Assembly: GCA_016699575.1 (NCBI GenBank) | Contig: CP064979.1 | Span: forward strand, 930,001 to 994,000 | Direction of reading: 5' to 3' | From: Flavobacteriales bacterium | GTDB lineage: Bacteria; Bacteroidota; Bacteroidia; Flavobacteriales_F; PHOS-HE28 | DNA: 64,000 nucleotides | In this document: positions 54,495 to 61,695 of the stretch, piece after piece | Position numbering within the stretch: position 1 is the stretch's first letter | Layout: each line of letters begins with the position of its first letter | Notes under the pieces: model-generated | The model's input: only the letters and a program-made list of their open reading frames with translations | Databases searched by the model: none | What the model was told of the DNA's origin: nothing | Made by a program: the position numbers and the translations under genes

Positions 54495-56357
54495 CTAGCC
54501 CAGCGCGCTCTGACCCTCTCCTTCGGAGAGGGCAGGGTGCGGTCGATCGCTCATCTGCGTGCGGCTCAGGTTGTAGTACAACCCGCCCGTGTCGGCGATG
54601 AGCTCATCGTGCGTGCCGCTGCTGGCAATGCTGCCTTTGTCGAGGACCAGGATGCGGTCGGCATTGCGCACGGTGCTCAGGCGGTGCGCGATGACGATGC
54701 TCGTGCGGCCCTTCATCAGTTCGTCCAAGGCATCCTGCACCAGCTTTTCGCCGGCGGTGTCCAGTGAACTGGTGGCCTCGTCGAGGACGAGGATGGCAGG
54801 GTCCTTCAGCACCGCACGCGCAATGGCGATGCGCTGGCGCTGACCCCCGCTCAGTTGGATGCCGCGCTCGCCGACGATGGTGTTGTAGCGCTCTGGAAAT
54901 CGCTCGATGAACTCGTGCGCGTTGGCCTTGCGCGCGGCTGCCTCTACCTCGGCATCGGTGGCGCCGGGCTTGCCGTAGGCGATGTTCTCGCGGATGCTGC
55001 CACCGAACAAGAGCACCTCCTGCGGCACGATGGACATGCGATCGCGCAAGGCGCTCAGCGGGTAGTCCTGCGCATCCTTGTCGTCGATGCGGATGCAGCC
55101 TTCGTTCGGCGTGTAGAAGCGCAACAGCAGCGATGCGATGGTGCTTTTGCCCGCCCCGCTCGGGCCCACTAGCGCCACGCGTTCGCCCGGCTCGGCCACG
55201 AACGACACGTCCCGCAGCACTGGCATGTCCTCGCGCGTGGCATACCGGAAGCCGACGTGCTCGAAAGCGATCCGGCCCTTCAACGAAAGTGGCGCGTGCG
55301 ACTTATCCAAGCTCACCGGTTCTGGCTTCTCTTCTTGGATGTCGAGCAGGCGCTCAGTGGCACCGATCGCTTTCAGCACCGTGCCGAACATCTCGGGGAT
55401 GCTCGCGAAACCAGCGGCGATGAAGACGGTGACCATGATGAACGTGATGATCTGTCCGGGGTCGAGCGTACCGGCCTTCTTCAACAAAACAGCCTTGTAC
55501 ACCACCAGAACCACCGCACCGAACATGCACAGGATGATGAACGACACGAAGGCCCCACGCCAGCGGGCGCCTTTCAATGCCATACCGCGCGCAGCCTCCA
55601 CGCTCTTGCCGTAGCGGACCACTTCCCACGCCTCGTTCGCGAAAGCCTTCACGTTCTGGATGCCTTGCAAGGTCTCGTCCACGATGGTGCCACTGTCGGC
55701 AATGCTGTCCTGTACCTGTTTGCCGAGTTTTTGGATGAACCGCCCGAAAAGCATGGCCACCACCGCTACCACCGGAATCACTGCGAGCATGGTGTACATG
55801 AGTTCACGACTGAGCACGAACAGCAGGATCATGCCCAGCACGATGATGATGGTCTGCCGCACCAGCTCAGCCGTCACCGTGGTGAACAGGTCCTGGAGCA
55901 GTGCCACGTCAGCACTGATGCGGCTGTTCAACTCCCCCACCCTGCGCTGCGCGAAGAAGGTCATGGGCAGCCGCAACAAATGGCTGTAGGTGTCCTTGCG
56001 CAGCTGCGTCAGCGCGTGTTCGCTCACATAACCGAAGAGGTAGATGCGCCCGAAGCCGAACAACGCTTGCAGGATGAACGACAGGCCCAGCAGCTTGGCC
56101 ACCGACGAGGTGTCGGTAAGGTCGAGCAGCGTGCTGTCCATGAAGCCTGCGGTCACCGGCTTGGCGTCCATGAGCTTGCCCAACAGCACAGGGAACACCA
56201 AACTGAGCAAGCTGGTGATGACGAGGAACACGAAGCCCAGCGCGAAGTGCCCACGGTAGGGCCGCATGTAGCGGAAGATCCGCGCGGCCTTGCGCAGGGT
56301 CGTCTTGTTCAGTTTCGCCTTAGGGGCGTCGTGGTCCTTGAAGCGGCCGCGTGCCAT
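54495..56357 (-). CDS. ABC transporter, fused membrane and ATPase domains
   Basis: 620 aa, MsbA-like half-exporter: six predicted membrane segments in residues about 35-330, then Walker A GPSGAGKST (about 396), signature LSGGQRQR (about 500), Walker B ILVLDEATS (about 525), and switch His in IAHRLS. It should be an inner-membrane homodimer; the substrate is not evident. The family normally ends after GLYYNLSRTQ; here 14 more residues (MSDRPHPALSEGEG and QSALG) are encoded by a palindromic repeat (54514-54532) that also supplies the stop region. A TAGCTTCG element lies 17 nt upstream of the ATG. Convergent with rsmG. Confidence 0.95.
   Translation of the reverse strand: MARGRFKDHDAPKAKLNKTTLRKAARIFRYMRPYRGHFALGFVFLVITSLLSLVFPVLLGKLMDAKPVTAGFMDSTLLDLTDTSSVAKLLGLSFILQALFGFGRIYLFGYVSEHALTQLRKDTYSHLLRLPMTFFAQRRVGELNSRISADVALLQDLFTTVTAELVRQTIIIVLGMILLFVLSRELMYTMLAVIPVVAVVAMLFGRFIQKLGKQVQDSIADSGTIVDETLQGIQNVKAFANEAWEVVRYGKSVEAARGMALKGARWRGAFVSFIILCMFGAVVLVVYKAVLLKKAGTLDPGQIITFIMVTVFIAAGFASIPEMFGTVLKAIGATERLLDIQEEKPEPVSLDKSHAPLSLKGRIAFEHVGFRYATREDMPVLRDVSFVAEPGERVALVGPSGAGKSTIASLLLRFYTPNEGCIRIDDKDAQDYPLSALRDRMSIVPQEVLLFGGSIRENIAYGKPGATDAEVEAAARKANAHEFIERFPERYNTIVGERGIQLSGGQRQRIAIARAVLKDPAILVLDEATSSLDTAGEKLVQDALDELMKGRTSIVIAHRLSTVRNADRILVLDKGSIASSGTHDELIADTGGLYYNLSRTQMSDRPHPALSEGEGQSALG
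54514..54532. repeat. Palindromic repeat forming the ABC exporter tail
   Basis: CCCTCTCC, TTC, GGAGAGGG: a perfect 8-bp stem, 3-nt loop, inside the 3' end of the exporter gene. On the coding strand it reads HPALSEGEG. Could double as a terminator for rsmG. Confidence 0.75.
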
Positions 56358-56374
56358 GGTGGTTGATCGGGGCG

Positions 56375-56382
56375 CGAAGCTA
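56375..56382 (-). promoter_or_regulatory. Promoter-like element for the ABC exporter
   Basis: Minus-strand TAGCTTCG, 17 nt before the ATG at 56357. Confidence 0.5.
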
Positions 56383-56464
56383 TCCGACGCTACGGTGGTG
56401 CACTACCGTTCGTGGATCCCATCATCGCAAGGGCCGCGTAGGGCCCGAAGCGATCCAGCGGCAT

Positions 56465-56971
56465 CTACTGCACGCAGACCAAGTCGTTGGTCGCGTAAGA
56501 GATCCCGCACAAACGCGGGTCGAACTGATCGCCGAAGACGGGCACAACATCCGTGCTGAAGCAAGGGCGCTCGTGGTCCAGCACCATGTAGAACGAACGT
56601 GTGACATTGATCGTGGTCCCGTTGTCCAGTTCCGCTATCAAGTGGTAGAAATAGCGGCCGGAGAACCGACGCTGGTCCTCTGGAAGACCGGTCCTGCCAT
56701 CCCAAACAGGATTGAAAACGTCGGTCTCCATCACGGAACCGCCACCAGAGGTCGTTATCTCGAAGTAGGTGATCGTGCCATTGTAGACGAACGGGTAGAA
56801 CACGTCATTGATCCCGTCGCCGGTCGGTGTGAAAAGGTTGGGCACGTTCACGTTGATAGTGTCATCACAGTACAGGAACGCTGGCTCCAGGTCGATCCTG
56901 GCCGCCTTCTCCTTCTTGCATGCCGTAAGGCCAACAGCACCATTGAGGACCATGACAAGGACCAGCCGCAT
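56465..56971 (-). CDS. Lipoprotein with gliding-motility C-terminal-like core
   Basis: 168 aa with a lipobox (GLTAC, Cys18) followed by KKEKAA. Almost the whole rest is the core of a type B sorting domain: NVPNLFTPTGDGINDVFYPF, then VFNPVWDGRTGL and GRYFYHLIAEL. Unlike real T9SS cargo, the domain is not C-terminal: about 40 residues follow, with three cysteines (RPCFSTD, RLCGIS, VCVQ). It may therefore be a membrane-anchored protein rather than an exported one. A promoter-like TACATTCG ends 4 nt before the ATG. Next to the SRPBCC gene, same strand. Confidence 0.75.
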   Translation of the reverse strand: MRLVLVMVLNGAVGLTACKKEKAARIDLEPAFLYCDDTINVNVPNLFTPTGDGINDVFYPFVYNGTITYFEITTSGGGSVMETDVFNPVWDGRTGLPEDQRRFSGRYFYHLIAELDNGTTINVTRSFYMVLDHERPCFSTDVVPVFGDQFDPRLCGISYATNDLVCVQ

Positions 56972-56975
56972 GGAA

Positions 56976-56983
56976 CGAATGTA
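56976..56983 (-). promoter_or_regulatory. Promoter-like element 4 nt before the lipoprotein start
   Basis: Minus-strand TACATTCG, then TTCC and ATG at 56971. Confidence 0.5.
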
Positions 56984-56989
56984 GGCTCC

Positions 56990-57391
56990 CTACCCGTGCA
57001 CCGCCTTCATCTTGTCGGCGATGTGGTTGAAGAGGTTCGTGAGCGGCTTCTCCACCATCATTTTCAGGAAGGTGTTCAGGTCCGCCTCGAAGACTTGTCC
57101 CAGCTTGGTGAGGCCGCCCTCCTCGTTCAGGTGCACATCCAGGGTGAACGGGAACGGGCTGCGGTCCGTGGCCTTCAAGCGCACATGGTTCGGGGCTGTG
57201 CCGCCGTCGAGCATCAAGCCGATGGTCGCCGCACCCGCCACTTTGAACGAGCACGACTTCCCGTCGCTCTGCCAATCGCTGATCTTGTCCTGCGGCAACA
57301 ACTGCTTGAAGTTGTTCATGTCCTGCAGGAAGTTGTAGAGGTCGGCCGCGGGCTTCGCGATCTCCACTTGCTTGCTCTCGATGCGGGTCAT
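56990..57391 (-). CDS. SRPBCC (START-like) family protein
   Basis: 133 aa, soluble. The N-terminus (MTRIESKQVEIAKPAADLYNFLQDMNNFKQLLP) is typical of the SRPBCC helix-grip fold, with a central beta-sheet (CSFKVAGAATIGLML, HVRLKATDRSPFPFTLDVHLN) and a long C-terminal helix (LNTFLKMMVEKPLTNLFNHIADKMKA). Such proteins bind hydrophobic ligands. No active-site assignment. The neighbouring pyrE gene ends 64 nt upstream; a CATCTTTC element lies 24 nt before the ATG. Confidence 0.88.
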   Translation of the reverse strand: MTRIESKQVEIAKPAADLYNFLQDMNNFKQLLPQDKISDWQSDGKSCSFKVAGAATIGLMLDGGTAPNHVRLKATDRSPFPFTLDVHLNEEGGLTKLGQVFEADLNTFLKMMVEKPLTNLFNHIADKMKAVHG

Positions 57392-57415
57392 GGGAAAACT
57401 GGAAATAGGAACGTT

Positions 57416-57423
57416 GAAAGATG
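57416..57423 (-). promoter_or_regulatory. Promoter-like element for the SRPBCC gene
   Basis: Minus-strand CATCTTTC, 24 nt before the ATG at 57391. Confidence 0.4.
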
Positions 57424-57455
57424 AAAAAGGAGAGCGGTGGCTGGGATCAGGCGTT

Positions 57456-58112
57456 TCAGCTTTCAGCCTTCACTTTTCCCCATGTCGCCGGGCTCTTGCG
57501 CCATTCGTTCAACGGCAGCAGGTCCTTCTCGGTGATGTAGCCGCTGTGAAGCGCTTGATCCAGCAGGATGCTGTAGTTGGTGAGCGAGAACAGCTTCACC
57601 TTGGCCGTGTCGAAGGCCTCACGTGCTTCATCGAACCCGTAGGTGAAGATGCTCACCATGCCTTTGACCTCAATGCCTTCCTCTCGCAACGCCGCGGCCG
57701 CCATCAAGCTGCTCTTGCCGGTGCTCACCAGATCCTCCACCACCACCACGTTGCGGCCGGTGCCGATGTCGCCCTCCACCTGGTTCTTCATGCCGTGCTC
57801 CTTCGCGCTGCTGCGCACGTACACGAAAGGTAGTCCCATGTCGTGCGCTACAAGTGCACCATGCGCGATACCGCCCGTCGCAACACCGGCGATCATGTCC
57901 GGACGACCGAACTCGTGCTCGATGGCCTGCACGAACTGCTGCCGGATGTAGGTGCGCACGGCGGGGTACGAAAGCGTCTTTCGGTTGTCGCAGTAGATCG
58001 GGCTCTTCCAACCACTGGCCCAAGTGAACGGTTTATTCGGGCTCAACTTCACCGCTTTGATCTGCAGCAGGAACTCGGCTACTTTCAACGCGGGATCAAG
58101 ACGTGCATCCAT
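57456..58112 (-). CDS. pyrE: Orotate phosphoribosyltransferase
   Basis: PyrE makes OMP from orotate and PRPP in pyrimidine synthesis. 218 aa. N-terminus MDARLDPALKVAEFLLQIKAVKL and WASGWKSPIYCDNR are typical of Bacteroidota forms; the PRPP-binding motif is VVVVEDLVSTGKSS (about 120-133). The start ATG at 58112 overlaps the divergent Nudix ATG in one CATG; the 137 in-frame codons upstream lie over the Nudix gene and are a shadow. A TACTTTCG element ends 4 nt before the ATG, inside Nudix codons 3-5. The stop codon lies in a short heptamer run (CTGAAAG, CTGAAAC). Confidence 0.96.
   Translation of the reverse strand: MDARLDPALKVAEFLLQIKAVKLSPNKPFTWASGWKSPIYCDNRKTLSYPAVRTYIRQQFVQAIEHEFGRPDMIAGVATGGIAHGALVAHDMGLPFVYVRSSAKEHGMKNQVEGDIGTGRNVVVVEDLVSTGKSSLMAAAALREEGIEVKGMVSIFTYGFDEAREAFDTAKVKLFSLTNYSILLDQALHSGYITEKDLLPLNEWRKSPATWGKVKAES
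58080..58087 (+). promoter_or_regulatory. Promoter-like element for the Nudix gene, inside pyrE
   Basis: TACTTTCA, 23 nt before the ATG at 58111, within the first ten pyrE codons. Confidence 0.4.
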
Positions 58113-58764
58113 GCAGCGAAAGTATGTGGTTTGGTCAGGAGGGCGCAGGTTGGAGTTGGTGGCTTCAGGCCACCGGGTGATGGATGTGGACAATGAGGAT
58201 GCGCTCGTCGTGTCCGTGAAGAACGAGGCAGACCTGCAGGCGGCGCTCCACGGCATTGGGATGTCGTCCACGAGCAATGTTGTTCTGCATTCACCCTCAC
58301 TTGACGAACTGTGGACCTGGTACCGGTCACGCTTCACCTTCGTGCAAGCCGCAGGCGGTGCAGTCACCGATGAGAACAACCGACTGCTGGTGATGCACCG
58401 CCGTAACATGTGGGACCTGCCCAAAGGCAAGGTGGACGAGGGTGAAGCGATCCCCGTGGCCGCAGTGCGCGAGGTGATGGAAGAATGCGGGTTGAAGTCT
58501 GTGCGCATCGACCCGGTGTTCAACGCGACAGGTCACGGACTACTGTGCAGTACCTGGCACACGTACGACCACAAGGGCAAGCAGTTCCTCAAGCGCACCG
58601 ATTGGTTCCTGATGCGTTCCACTTCCGGGGAAAAGCTCATCGCCCAGGAAGAGGAGGACATCACCGAAGTGCGTTGGATGAGCGCCGCCGAACTGGACGC
58701 CAGCCGTGAAGGATTCTACCCCACGCTGCACGAGGTCATCGAGGCGTGGCACACGGCGCGCTGA
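58111..58764 (+). CDS. Nudix hydrolase
   Basis: 217 aa. The Nudix box matches the consensus exactly (GKVDEGEAIPVAAVREVMEE then CGL; about residues 107-129), so it hydrolyses a nucleoside-diphosphate-linked compound; the substrate is unknown. The N-terminal domain (QRKYVVWSGGRRLELV) is the small beta-domain seen in Bacteroidota members, which supports the ATG at 58111 although ATG at 58180 would retain the catalytic part. Its ATG overlaps the pyrE start codon on the other strand. The ABC-F gene follows after 48 nt. Confidence 0.92.
   Translation: MQRKYVVWSGGRRLELVASGHRVMDVDNEDALVVSVKNEADLQAALHGIGMSSTSNVVLHSPSLDELWTWYRSRFTFVQAAGGAVTDENNRLLVMHRRNMWDLPKGKVDEGEAIPVAAVREVMEECGLKSVRIDPVFNATGHGLLCSTWHTYDHKGKQFLKRTDWFLMRSTSGEKLIAQEEEDITEVRWMSAAELDASREGFYPTLHEVIEAWHTAR
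58117..58124 (-). promoter_or_regulatory. Promoter-like element 4 nt before pyrE, inside the Nudix gene
   Basis: Minus-strand TACTTTCG, then CTGC and the pyrE ATG at 58112. It lies in Nudix codons 3-5. Confidence 0.55.
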
Positions 58765-58783
58765 GCCCCCTCCGGCACTGATC

Positions 58784-58791
58784 TACATTCG
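58784..58791 (+). promoter_or_regulatory. Promoter-like element for the ABC-F gene
   Basis: TACATTCG, 21 nt before the ATG at 58813. Confidence 0.5.
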
Positions 58792-58812
58792 CGCGCCTTT
58801 TTCACCGGCCGC

Positions 58813-60693
58813 ATGAACTACCTCTCCGTCGAACGTGTCAGCAAGCGCTTCGGTCCGCGCCAACTGTTCGAGGACGTGAGCTTCGGCTTGGAGCGCGGCC
58901 AGCGCATGGGCCTGCTCGCGCGGAACGGTGCCGGCAAGAGCACCCTGCTCAAGTGCATCGCCGGTGAAGACAAGCCGGACAGCGGCATCATCACCTTCCG
59001 CAAGGACATCCGCGTGGCCTACCTCAGCCAGGACATGCAGATGCACGGCACGCGTACGCTGGTGGATGAAGTGCTCGACAACAACGATCCGATCAGCACG
59101 GCCATCCGCGCATACGAACACGCCCTGGCCAAGCACAGTCCCGACTTGCAGAAGGCCATCGATCGCATGGAAGAACTTCATGCATGGGACCATGAGGCGC
59201 GCATCAAAGGCATCCTGCACCTCTTCGGCCTGCACGATCTGGAGCAGCCGGTGAACACCCTCAGCGGTGGACAACAGAAGCGCTTGGCGCTGGCCAAAAC
59301 GCTGGTCACCAAACCAGACCTCGTCATCCTCGACGAGCCCACTAACCACCTCGATCTCGACATGATCGAGATGCTCGAGGACGAGCTGGACACGCCGGGC
59401 ATGACGTTGCTCCTTGTCACACACGACCGTTACTTCCTTGACCGCGTGTGCGACGAGATCGTGGAACTGGAGGGCGGGTCGCTGCACCGCTTCAAGGGCA
59501 ACTACAGCTACTACGTTGAGAAACGCGCACAGCTCGACGAGGTGCGCGATGCCACGCAGGACAAGCTGCGGAGCCTCATGCGCCACGAACTGGAGTGGAT
59601 CCGCAAAATGCCCCGTGCACGCGGCACCAAGAGCAAGAGCCGCGTCGACGCGTTCAAGAACCTGAAGGAAGAAGCCACCCGGAAGTTCGACAAGGAGGAG
59701 GTGTCGCTGGAGATCATCGGCAACCGCCTCGGCGGCAAGGTGATCGAAGCGCGCAACCTCACCAAGAGCTTCGGGGAGAAGATCATCGTCAAGGGCTTCA
59801 GCCATTCGTTCAAGGCCGGCGACCGGTTCGGCATCGTGGGGAGCAACGGCATCGGCAAGAGCACCTTCATCGACCTGCTCATCGGGCGCCAGCAGCCCGA
59901 TGCCGGCACCACCAGCATGGGCGATACGGTGGTGCTCGGCTACTTCGACCAGAAGGGCTTGCAACTGAAGGAAGACAGGCGCGTGATCGACGTAGTGCGC
60001 GACATCGCCGAGATCATCCCCATGAGCAAGGGCCGCAAGATCACGGCCAGCCAGCTGCTAGAGCGCTTCCTCTTCACCAAGGAGCAACAACAGCAATGGG
60101 CCAGCCTCCTGAGCGGCGGCGAACGACGGCGCCTGCACCTCTGCACGGTGCTCATGGCCAACCCCAACGTGCTCATCCTCGACGAGCCCACCAACGATCT
60201 CGACATCCCAACGCTCAACGCCATGGAGGACTTCCTGGCCGAGCTCAACGTATGCCTGTTGGTGGTGAGCCACGACCGCTTCTTCATGGACAAGATCTGC
60301 AGCCGCCTGCTGGTCTTCGAGGGCGAAGGCCGCATCAAGGAGTTCGTTGGCAACTACACCGAGCTGCGCGACCGCAAGCAACAGGAGAAAGCACGGCTTT
60401 CGGCCGCGCAATCGCAGCAGCGCGCCGCCGAGGCTGCCGCAACCGCAGTTGCGACTTCCACGGCCAAGGCAAAGAAGATGACCTACGCCGAGCGACTTGA
60501 GCTGGAGAAGCTGGACCAGGAAATGCCGCAGCTGGAGACACGCAAAGAACAGCTGACCGCCTCGTTCGCGGAAGCTGGCATCAGCCATGATGAAATGATG
60601 AAGCGCAGTGCCGAGCTGGAAGCGCTCATCAAGGAACTCGACGCGAAGAGCGAGCGCTGGCTGATGCTGATGGAAAAGGCGGAGAACGCCTGA
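58813..60693 (+). CDS. ABC-F family ATPase
   Basis: 626 aa, soluble, two ABC ATPase domains without membrane segments. Walker A LLARNGAGKST (about 40) and signature LSGGQQKR (about 150) in the first half; Walker A VGSNGIGKST (about 345) and signature LSGGERRR (about 433) in the second. A charged linker with an arginine-rich RKMPRARGTKSKSR and a long coiled-coil C-terminus (about 545-626) complete the Uup-like plan. ABC-F proteins act on ribosomes; the exact role (Uup, EttA or antibiotic protection) is not distinguishable here. Its TGA directly abuts the convergent PorP stop (TGATCA). Confidence 0.94.
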   Translation: MNYLSVERVSKRFGPRQLFEDVSFGLERGQRMGLLARNGAGKSTLLKCIAGEDKPDSGIITFRKDIRVAYLSQDMQMHGTRTLVDEVLDNNDPISTAIRAYEHALAKHSPDLQKAIDRMEELHAWDHEARIKGILHLFGLHDLEQPVNTLSGGQQKRLALAKTLVTKPDLVILDEPTNHLDLDMIEMLEDELDTPGMTLLLVTHDRYFLDRVCDEIVELEGGSLHRFKGNYSYYVEKRAQLDEVRDATQDKLRSLMRHELEWIRKMPRARGTKSKSRVDAFKNLKEEATRKFDKEEVSLEIIGNRLGGKVIEARNLTKSFGEKIIVKGFSHSFKAGDRFGIVGSNGIGKSTFIDLLIGRQQPDAGTTSMGDTVVLGYFDQKGLQLKEDRRVIDVVRDIAEIIPMSKGRKITASQLLERFLFTKEQQQQWASLLSGGERRRLHLCTVLMANPNVLILDEPTNDLDIPTLNAMEDFLAELNVCLLVVSHDRFFMDKICSRLLVFEGEGRIKEFVGNYTELRDRKQQEKARLSAAQSQQRAAEAAATAVATSTAKAKKMTYAERLELEKLDQEMPQLETRKEQLTASFAEAGISHDEMMKRSAELEALIKELDAKSERWLMLMEKAENA

Positions 60694-61695
60694 TCAGAAC
60701 TTGGCGCACGGCACCACGCGGCGCTTGGCCATGCTCTTCTTCTTGCGCTTGTCGGCCAGTTCGTAGCTCAAGGTGAGCTCGTGCGCACCACCGGACCGGC
60801 TGGCCAGCTTGCTGATCGTCAGATCATAGCTGTAGCCGATGCGTAGATCGTTCACGGAAACGCCGAGCACGATGGCGATCGCATCGCTGTTGCCGTAGCC
60901 CGGCGCATAGGCCTTGAACAACGGCAACCCGCGGTACCACAAGCCCATGAAGAAGGGCTCGCGCTCGTAGTAGGCCCCAAGGTCGAGCTGGTCGTACTTC
61001 CCCTGCGCGCGGTAATTGAACGCAGCGATGACATACTGGTGCTTCTGCTTGATCAACCGCGTCTTCAATTTCATCCGGCGTCCACCATGCAGGCTGAACT
61101 TCCCGGGCACCGCGCTCTCGCTCTTCAGCAGCGATTGGTTCGGTCTGTTCATGTGGTGCCATGACATTCCGAGCCAGGTCTTCGGGGTGAAGTAGAGCAA
61201 GCCACTGCTGAAATCGGTCCAGTTCGCCGAACGTCCCTCCAGGCTCTCGTACGTACCCACATTGCCACCCCGCGCCAGTTGGTCACCGAACACCAAACGC
61301 CCCCAATCCACACTGTGGTTCACGTAGCCGAACTGCAGTGCAGGCCGCAAGAAGACCTTGCGCTTCAACTGTATCTCATACGCGTACTGGACGTTGACGG
61401 CGGTATAGCGCAAGGCACCGCTGCCTGCACGGTCATGCATCACGTTCACACCTATGCCGCTGTTCAGCTCGCGCAGGTAGTGGTCGAAACTTGCGAAGGC
61501 GGTCGTGAACGTTCCCGGGATCGATGGCCACTGGTCGCGGTAAGCCAGCGCAAAGCGCGTTTGCGCCGAGGTACCGGCGAAGGCGGGGCTCAAATAGGTG
61601 GGGCTCGCATAGAACTGCGTGAAATGGGCGTCTTGCGCATGCGACACACGCACACACAACCCCAACAGCAGCACCAGCGCGCCCCTACTTGCCAT
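60694..61695 (-). CDS. PorP/SprF family type IX secretion membrane protein
   Basis: 333 aa with a signal peptide (MASRGALVLLLGLCVRVSHAQ) and the hallmark start DAHFTQFYASPTYLSPAFAGT. Alternating beta-strands through the body suggest an outer-membrane beta-barrel. Family members are needed for secretion or surface attachment of specific type B cargo (SprF for SprB). Overlaps the upstream TPR/PD40 gene by 11 nt, and that gene overlaps the adhesin gene, so the three form a coupled operon. The C-terminal KRKKKSMAKRRVVPCAKF is unusually basic and cysteine-containing. Confidence 0.93.
   Translation of the reverse strand: MASRGALVLLLGLCVRVSHAQDAHFTQFYASPTYLSPAFAGTSAQTRFALAYRDQWPSIPGTFTTAFASFDHYLRELNSGIGVNVMHDRAGSGALRYTAVNVQYAYEIQLKRKVFLRPALQFGYVNHSVDWGRLVFGDQLARGGNVGTYESLEGRSANWTDFSSGLLYFTPKTWLGMSWHHMNRPNQSLLKSESAVPGKFSLHGGRRMKLKTRLIKQKHQYVIAAFNYRAQGKYDQLDLGAYYEREPFFMGLWYRGLPLFKAYAPGYGNSDAIAIVLGVSVNDLRIGYSYDLTISKLASRSGGAHELTLSYELADKRKKKSMAKRRVVPCAKF

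Noticed and set aside
57440..57470. Another heptamer array at the pyrE 3' end (GTGAAGG, CTGAAAG, CTGAAAC)
   Set aside because: Only three units and a different motif; mentioned with pyrE but too short to call a member of the CAAGNNN family.
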